DNA of 64,000 nt from Bosea vaviloviae (GTDB taxonomy: Bacteria; Pseudomonadota; Alphaproteobacteria; Rhizobiales; Beijerinckiaceae), in NCBI RefSeq assembly GCF_001741865.1, contig NZ_CP017147.1:3277001-3341000 (forward strand). The letters run 5' to 3'. Below the pieces are notes generated by a model. It did not search any database. It saw nothing but the letters and a program-made list of their open reading frames with translations, and was not told where the DNA came from. This document shows positions 59,887-64,000 of this stretch, piece by piece. The stretch's first letter is position 1; every line of letters starts with the position of its first letter. Made by a program: the position numbers and the translations under genes.

Positions 59887-60336
59887 TTGACAGCCAGCGA
59901 CCGTATCGTCCTCTCCAGCGACCACGCCGCCATTCAGCTGCGGCAGGCCATTGCCATTCATCTCGCGGCGCAAGGCTGGGTGGTGGTCGACATCGGACCG
60001 ACGACGCCGGAGAGCACACCTTACCCTCAGCACGGCGAAGCGGCGGCGCGGCGCGTCGCCTCCGGCGATTGCCGGCTCGGCATCATCCTGTGCGGCACCG
60101 GCCAGGGCATCATGATGGCGGCCAACAAGGTCAAGGGCATCCGCTGCGGCGTCTGCGCCGACACATTCTCTGCCCGCATGATCCGCCAGCACAACGATGC
60201 CAACATGCTGTCGCTCGGCGCGCGCGTGGTGGGCGAGGGGCTGGCGCTCGATATCGTCGATGCGTTCCTGAGCGCCCGGTTCGAGGGCGGCCGGCATGCG
60301 ACGCGGATGGAGATGATCGGGGCGCTGGAGGAGTAG
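59887..60336 (+). CDS. rpiB: Ribose-5-phosphate isomerase B (RpiB/LacAB family)
   Basis: 149 residues from TTG 59887; no ATG is available and the ribosome site is poor. D12-H13 (SSDHAA), YPQHG, the active-site C69 in GIILCGTGQGIMMAANKVKGIRCG, and the late HNDANMLSLGARV match RpiB, which interconverts ribose- and ribulose-5-phosphate; related enzymes act on other sugar phosphates. It lies just after IS copy 2, which may have separated it from its original promoter. Expression is therefore uncertain. Confidence 0.88.
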   Translation: MTASDRIVLSSDHAAIQLRQAIAIHLAAQGWVVVDIGPTTPESTPYPQHGEAAARRVASGDCRLGIILCGTGQGIMMAANKVKGIRCGVCADTFSARMIRQHNDANMLSLGARVVGEGLALDIVDAFLSARFEGGRHATRMEMIGALEE

Positions 60337-60414
60337 CGCCGGTCCTTTGCGTCTTGTGTTCCTCGCGTCTTGTTTGAGAGCCAGAGCTTGCTTGTCTTGG
60401 CTTTGAAACACACG

Positions 60415-60490
60415 GTCATCCCGGGCGTAGCGAAGCGGAGACCCGGGATCCATGCCGGAGCGCTGCCTAGTTAGGCTCCGGAATGGATCC
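60415..60490. repeat. REP-like repeat, left part, split by the IS110 element
   Basis: GTCATCCCGGGCGTAGCGAA, CCCGGGATCCATGCCGGAGC, then GCTCCGGAATGGATCCC: the last two blocks are inverted with 16 of 17 bases pairing. The right part (CCGGATCGGCGCGGC...GTCCGGGATGAC, 61601-61638) lies beyond the IS, completing the expected palindrome. Confidence 0.75.
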
Positions 60491-60519
60491 CTGTGTGTTT
60501 GGTGTGTGTCATGATTGGA

Positions 60520-60582
60520 GCGGGCGGGAAGCCGTTGGATCCCAGGTGGTGAACACCGTGTTCCGGCTCGGCTCCCGCCCGC
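60520..60582 (+). ncRNA. Candidate bridge RNA stem of the IS110 element
   Basis: GCGGGCGGG (60520-60528) pairs with CCCGCCCGC (60574-60582) and AGCCG with CGGCT (60564-60568), enclosing an inner hairpin GGTG-AA-CACC near 60547-60556. IS110-family elements are known to encode a structured bridge RNA in a non-coding end that guides target and donor choice; this position and fold fit, but the guide loops were not assigned. Confidence 0.45.
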
Positions 60583-60654
60583 CTTTGCAGACCCCATCCT
60601 GAACAGTTGACCGAGGCCGCTTGCACCGGACCTCGCAGCACAGGGACAGGCACC

Positions 60655-61581
60655 ATGACCATACACCCCTGCTTCATCGGTTGCGATATCGCCAAAAGCC
60701 ATCTCGACCTGTTCGATGAGACGAGCGGGACGAGCCTTCGGATCGCCAATACGAGCGAGGCGATCGCGGCCTGGCTGTCATCTCTCGACGCCCAGGCCTG
60801 CTTCATCGCCTTCGAGGCGACCGGCCCCTATGACCGCATGCTGCGCCAGGCCCTGGAGCAGGCGGGCTGCCGCTTCGCCCGGATCAACCCGGGGCGCGCC
60901 CGCGACTTCGCCCGCGCCACCGGCCGCCTGGCCAAGACCGATACGATCGACGCCGAGATGCTCGCGGCGATGGCGCGCGCCCTCGCGCTCATGCCCGACC
61001 CGGCTTGCGACCCTGCCCGCAACGCTCTGGCGCAGCTTCACAAACGCCGCGACCAGCTCGTCGAGATGCGCGCCGCCGAGCGCGTCCGCCACAGCGAAGG
61101 ACAAGATCCCTCCGGCAGTCTGGCCCGTCATCTCGCCTGGCTCGACGCCGAGATCGTCACGCTCGAGCGCCTCGTCAATGAAGCCCTGCAGGCCGACGAG
61201 ACGCTGGCCAGGGCGCAAGCCCTGCTGCGCTCGGCCCCTGGCGTGGGACCCGTCACCGCCGCCACCCTCATCGCCCTGATGCCCGAGCTCGGACACGTCT
61301 CGCCAAAGGCCGTCGCCGCACTCGCCGGCCTCGCCCCCTTCAATAACGACAGCGGGCGCAGGCGCGGACAGCGCATGATCAAGGGCGGAAGGCGGCGCGT
61401 CCGCAAAGCCCTCTACATGGCAGCCCTCGCAGCCATCCGGACATCGTCGCGCTTCAAGACCTTCTACGACGCCATCCGCGCCCGAAGCGGCGCCGCCAAG
61501 GTCGCCATCATCGCCGTCGCAAGAAAGCTCCTCGTAACCCTCAACGCCATGCTCAAAACCCGCACCGCATTCCAATCATGA
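60655..61581 (+). CDS. IS110-family transposase (DEDD recombinase)
   Basis: 308 residues from ATG 60655. DEDD residues: D in GCDIAKSHLDLF, E in AFEATGPYD, D in KTDTIDAEMLA; the C-terminal Transposase_20 domain with its serine reads SAPGVGPVTAATLIALMPELG and ALAGLAPFNNDSGRRRG. Intact. Confidence 0.95.
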   Translation: MTIHPCFIGCDIAKSHLDLFDETSGTSLRIANTSEAIAAWLSSLDAQACFIAFEATGPYDRMLRQALEQAGCRFARINPGRARDFARATGRLAKTDTIDAEMLAAMARALALMPDPACDPARNALAQLHKRRDQLVEMRAAERVRHSEGQDPSGSLARHLAWLDAEIVTLERLVNEALQADETLARAQALLRSAPGVGPVTAATLIALMPELGHVSPKAVAALAGLAPFNNDSGRRRGQRMIKGGRRRVRKALYMAALAAIRTSSRFKTFYDAIRARSGAAKVAIIAVARKLLVTLNAMLKTRTAFQS

Positions 61582-61705
61582 CCACCAAACAACACAGTTG
61601 CCGGATCGGCGCGGCTTCGCCGCTTGTCCGGGATGACGCCATGTTTCCGAGTATAGACAGCATGTTCCAGGGCCATTGAACGATCCAATTGGATCGGACA
61701 TCGCG

Positions 61706-62602
61706 CTAGCGATTCCGGTTGCTGCGGACATGGTCGACCAGGGCCCTGAGCTTGGGCGCCATGTTCGGGCGGTTGGGGTAGTACAGGAAGAAGCCCGGGA
61801 AGAACGGGCAATACGCCTCGAGCAGGGGCACGAGCGTGCCTTGCGCGATCGAGGTGCGAAACGACTCCTCCAATCCGATGGTGATGCCGCCGCCCGAGGT
61901 CGCCATTGCGATCATCAGCGCCATGTCGTTGGTGGTGATCTCCGGCTTCACATCGACCGCGAAGTCGCGCCCGGCCTCGGTGAACTCCCAGCGATAGGGA
62001 GCCACCCGCGGCGCGGGGCGCCAGCCGATGCAGCGATGCGCCGTGAGCTCGCTGGGGTGGGCGGGCTTGCCCTTGCGCGCGAGATAGGAGGGGGCTGCGA
62101 CCGGGATCTGCCGTTGCGGGCCCGAGACCGCTGTCGCGATCATGTCCTGCTCGATGACCTCGCCCAGGCGCACGCCCGCGTCGTAGCCGCCAGCGACGAT
62201 GTCGATCTCCTCATCCGTCACCAGCACATCGAGCTCGACCTCCGGGCAGGCCTCGGTGAAGCCCGCCAGCAATGGACCCGAGAGGAAGCTCTCGGCGATG
62301 GAGGAAACCGCAAGCCGCAACTGGCCGCGCGGCCCCGCGCCGAGGTGATGGGTCGCCTCCGTCGCGGCGCGGATCTCGGCGAGGGGCGGGGCGATCTCGG
62401 CGCGGAGCCGCTCGCCGGCTTCGGTCAGGCCGACGCTGCGGGTCGTGCGGTGGACAAGGGCGATGCCCATCTCGTCTTCCAGCCGCCTGATCGCTTGGCT
62501 GACGGCCGAGCGGGTGACGCCGAGGCGGTCCGCCGCTGCGCGGAAATTCCGTTCCTCGGCGACCAGGACGAAGGTCGCGAGCGCATTGATGTCGATTGTC
62601 AT
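61706..62602 (-). CDS. LysR-family transcriptional regulator
   Basis: 298 residues. N-terminal winged helix (LATFVLVAEERNFRAAADRLGVTRSAVSQAIRRLEDEMGIALVHRTTRSVGLTEAG), then the co-inducer domain (GQLRLAVSSIAESFLSGPLLAGF; DAGVRLGEVIEQDMIA; YRWEFTEAGRDFAVDVKPEITTNDMALMIAMATSGGGITIG). It is divergent from the SDR gene across 121 bases and is its probable regulator. Confidence 0.95.
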   Translation of the reverse strand: MTIDINALATFVLVAEERNFRAAADRLGVTRSAVSQAIRRLEDEMGIALVHRTTRSVGLTEAGERLRAEIAPPLAEIRAATEATHHLGAGPRGQLRLAVSSIAESFLSGPLLAGFTEACPEVELDVLVTDEEIDIVAGGYDAGVRLGEVIEQDMIATAVSGPQRQIPVAAPSYLARKGKPAHPSELTAHRCIGWRPAPRVAPYRWEFTEAGRDFAVDVKPEITTNDMALMIAMATSGGGITIGLEESFRTSIAQGTLVPLLEAYCPFFPGFFLYYPNRPNMAPKLRALVDHVRSNRNR

Positions 62603-62723
62603 TGGTTAGGGTTTCTAACCAGGTTGTCGCCTCTTGGCCAGATACCGGCGACAGCCGGGAGCGTCCATCTTTCCGGTCACTGGCCTGGCGCCACCAGCTG
62701 AGCCGCACGAGAGGAAGGGAAAC

Positions 62724-63452
62724 ATGGCCATGGACAAGACCGTTTTGATAACCGGGGCCTCGAGCGGCATCGGCGCGGGCATCGCCCGCGAGCTTGCAAC
62801 GGCGGGAGCCCGCCTGATGCTGGGCGCGCGCCGGGTCGAGCGTCTCGAAGAGCTCGCCGGCGAGTTGCGGCAGCTGGGCGCCGAGGTCGAGTATGGCCGC
62901 CTCGACGTGACGCGCCGCGACGAGGTCGCCGGCTTCGCTGAGGCCGCCCGCCGGCATTTCGGGCGGATCGACGCCATCGTCAACAATGCCGGCGTGATGC
63001 CGCTTTCGCCGCTCGCCTCACGGAAGGTCGAGGAGTGGGATCGCATGGTGGATGTCAACATCAAGGGCGTCCTGTACGGGATCGCCGCCGTCCTGCCGGA
63101 GATGACGGCCAGGGGCTCTGGCCACATCGTCAATATCGCCTCGATCGGCGCGCTCAGCGTCTCCCCGACGGCGGCGGTCTACTGCGCCACGAAATATGCG
63201 GTGCGGGCGATTTCGGACGGGCTGCGCCAGGAGCGCAGCGATATCAGGGTCACCTGCATCCATCCCGGCGTCGTCGAAAGCGAACTCGCCGACACCATCA
63301 CCGATGCCGCGGCGGCCGAGGCGATGCGGAGTTATCGAGCGATCGCGCTCCAGCCGGACGCCATCGGCCGGGCCGTCCGCTACGCGCTGGAGCAGCCCGG
63401 GGACGTCGACGTCAACGAAATCGTCGTCCGTGCGACCAGGGCGCCGCACTGA
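62724..63452 (+). CDS. SDR-family oxidoreductase
   Basis: 242 residues from ATG 62724 (GAGGAAGGGA upstream). TGASSGIGAGIARELA (about 9-24), NNAGVMPLSPL, SIGALSVSPTAAVYCATKYAVRAISDGLRQE with the catalytic YCATK, and the late HPGVVESELADTI. Similar to YdfG/clavaldehyde-type SDRs often paired with a divergent LysR regulator. Ends within the start of the next gene (1-base overlap). Confidence 0.95.
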   Translation: MAMDKTVLITGASSGIGAGIARELATAGARLMLGARRVERLEELAGELRQLGAEVEYGRLDVTRRDEVAGFAEAARRHFGRIDAIVNNAGVMPLSPLASRKVEEWDRMVDVNIKGVLYGIAAVLPEMTARGSGHIVNIASIGALSVSPTAAVYCATKYAVRAISDGLRQERSDIRVTCIHPGVVESELADTITDAAAAEAMRSYRAIALQPDAIGRAVRYALEQPGDVDVNEIVVRATRAPH

Positions 63453-63799
63453 TGCGCGCTCCGCTCACCCTCGTCGCGGTGGGTCTCTCTGCGGCGCTCG
63501 CAACCATCGTCCTTGCGGAGAGCCCCATGGCCCAAGCCGGCCACCCCTATGTCGGGATGTGGACGACCGACGACAACCGGATCCGCCATGAATTGCTGCC
63601 CGGCGGCCGTTATGTCGAGGCGCGCGGGAGCCGCGAAGGCGCTTATCGCGGGCGCTATGAAGTGACCGGCAGCCGCATCGCCTATTGGGACGACACCGGT
63701 TTCACTGCCGATGGCGAGTTCGTCGATGCCGATACACTGCATCATGCCGGAATGATCCTGCGTCGCCGTGAGCGGTCGTCGACCATGACGGCCCCGTAA
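63452..63799 (+). CDS. Atu4866-family exported protein
   Basis: 115 residues with a signal peptide (LTLVAVGLSAALATIVLAESPMAQA). The Atu4866 domain follows: HPYVGMWTTDDNRIRHELLPGGRYVEARGSREGAYRGRYEVTGSRIAYWDDTGFTADGEF, then HHAGMILRR, a small beta-barrel family from Agrobacterium and relatives of unknown function. Coupled to the SDR gene by overlap. Confidence 0.9.
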   Translation: MRAPLTLVAVGLSAALATIVLAESPMAQAGHPYVGMWTTDDNRIRHELLPGGRYVEARGSREGAYRGRYEVTGSRIAYWDDTGFTADGEFVDADTLHHAGMILRRRERSSTMTAP

Positions 63800-63840
63800 G
63801 GCCAACGGGCTTTGACACCGGCTTATCGCCGCGTTTGTGC

Positions 63841-63880
63841 CGTCATTCCGGGGCGATCCGAAGGATCGAGCCCGAAACCC
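63841..63880. repeat. REP-like intergenic repeat
   Basis: CGTCATTCCGGGGCGATCCG, AAGGATCGAGCCCGAAACCC: a palindromic intergenic element of the same general type as those at 21425 and 60415. Confidence 0.55.
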
Positions 63881-63979
63881 AGAACCGATGCCGCTGCTCG
63901 AGACGGCACGGGTCGCCCGCCCGCTTTTCCTGGACCTGCGGGCCGCTCTCACCACCAACCCCTGAGAAGGAGACCTTCG

Positions 63980-64000
63980 ATGACCTCCGACACTCTGCCC
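63980..64000 (+). CDS. Start of a gene cut by the window edge
   Basis: ATG 63980 follows AAGGAGA (63967-63973) at ideal spacing and opens MTSDTLP before the sequence ends. Product unknown. Confidence 0.5.

Larger units (their letters stand above)
60491..61597 (+). mobile_element. IS110-family insertion element inside a REP-like repeat
   Basis: Ends are estimated from short imperfect inverted repeats, CTGTGTGTTTGGTG at 60491 and the complement of CACCAAACAACACAG at 61583-61597, and from the REP sequence on each side. No target duplication is evident, as usual for IS110. About 165 non-coding bases precede the transposase. Confidence 0.75.

Overview
The window is high-GC (roughly 65%) alphaproteobacterial chromosome, most like Hyphomicrobiales (Bosea/Methylobacterium/Rhizobium type). 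Grounds: HWE-family histidine kinases, DUF6894, DUF1236 and Atu4866-family proteins, a blh-bigR sulfide operon, and at least nine promoter-like sites matching the alphaproteobacterial general-stress sigma factor EcfG (GGAAC-N16/17-(C/G)GTT). The genus is an inference. No tRNA, rRNA, CRISPR array or replication origin was seen.

Layout. 0-3 kb: end of an HWE kinase, then a lower-GC stretch with an orphan TIR-like nucleotide-binding protein and two overlapping membrane-protein genes of unknown function. 3.1-4.7 kb: HxlR regulator divergent from an NTF2-like/SDR pair. 5.1-9.4 kb: HlyD-type membrane fusion protein, processive GT2 polysaccharide synthase with a C-terminal PilZ-like region, and a Cache-sensor membrane protein; the layout resembles the rhizobial mixed-linkage glucan (bgsBA) operon. 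9.5-21.3 kb: a stress cluster (YflT-like protein, PepSY-like protein, PPC/DUF296, SDR, DUF305, TreT-like glycosyltransferase, Crp/Fnr regulator, DUF6894, DUF6766, CinA-like amidase), much of it behind EcfG-like promoters, with two decayed genes (UdgX-like, thioredoxin-reductase-like). 21.5-27.7 kb: glutathione S-transferase, a 1391-residue autotransporter between two related repeats, and a Phd/PIN toxin-antitoxin pair with a perfect 19-bp operator-like palindrome.

27.8-30.7 kb: sulfide/persulfide operon blh-bigR-yeeE-DUF6691 ending in a broken tauE/safE, preceded by a 33-bp palindrome typical of BigR boxes. 30.8-35.8 kb: solute-binding protein, alpha/beta hydrolase and amidase, divergent from a GntR-type regulator with two winged helices. 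36-43.4 kb: IS21 remnant, cell-envelope genes (DUF1236, L,D-transpeptidase), AI-2E-family transporter, HWE kinase with a receiver-domain fragment, orphan MlaD protein. 43.8-54.3 kb: hybrid kinase and convergent response regulator, then an ABC importer operon ending in a 1124-residue fusion of a molybdopterin oxidoreductase with a flavin/2Fe-2S reductase. 54.3-61.6 kb: mobile region with two inverted 1525-bp copies of one IS1182-family element and one IS110-family element. 61.7-64 kb: LysR regulator divergent from an SDR and an Atu4866-family protein.

Three patterns run across genes. (1) EcfG-like promoters link scattered small envelope and stress genes into one probable regulon, and one of them settles the start of the AI-2E transporter. 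(2) Degenerate 14-18-bp tandem repeats recur at gene ends or next to genes between 13 and 29.4 kb, often encoding 5- or 6-residue repeats. (3) Both IS1182 copies sit exactly at the centre of 24-bp imperfect palindromes with 4-bp duplications, and the IS110 element splits a REP-like repeat.
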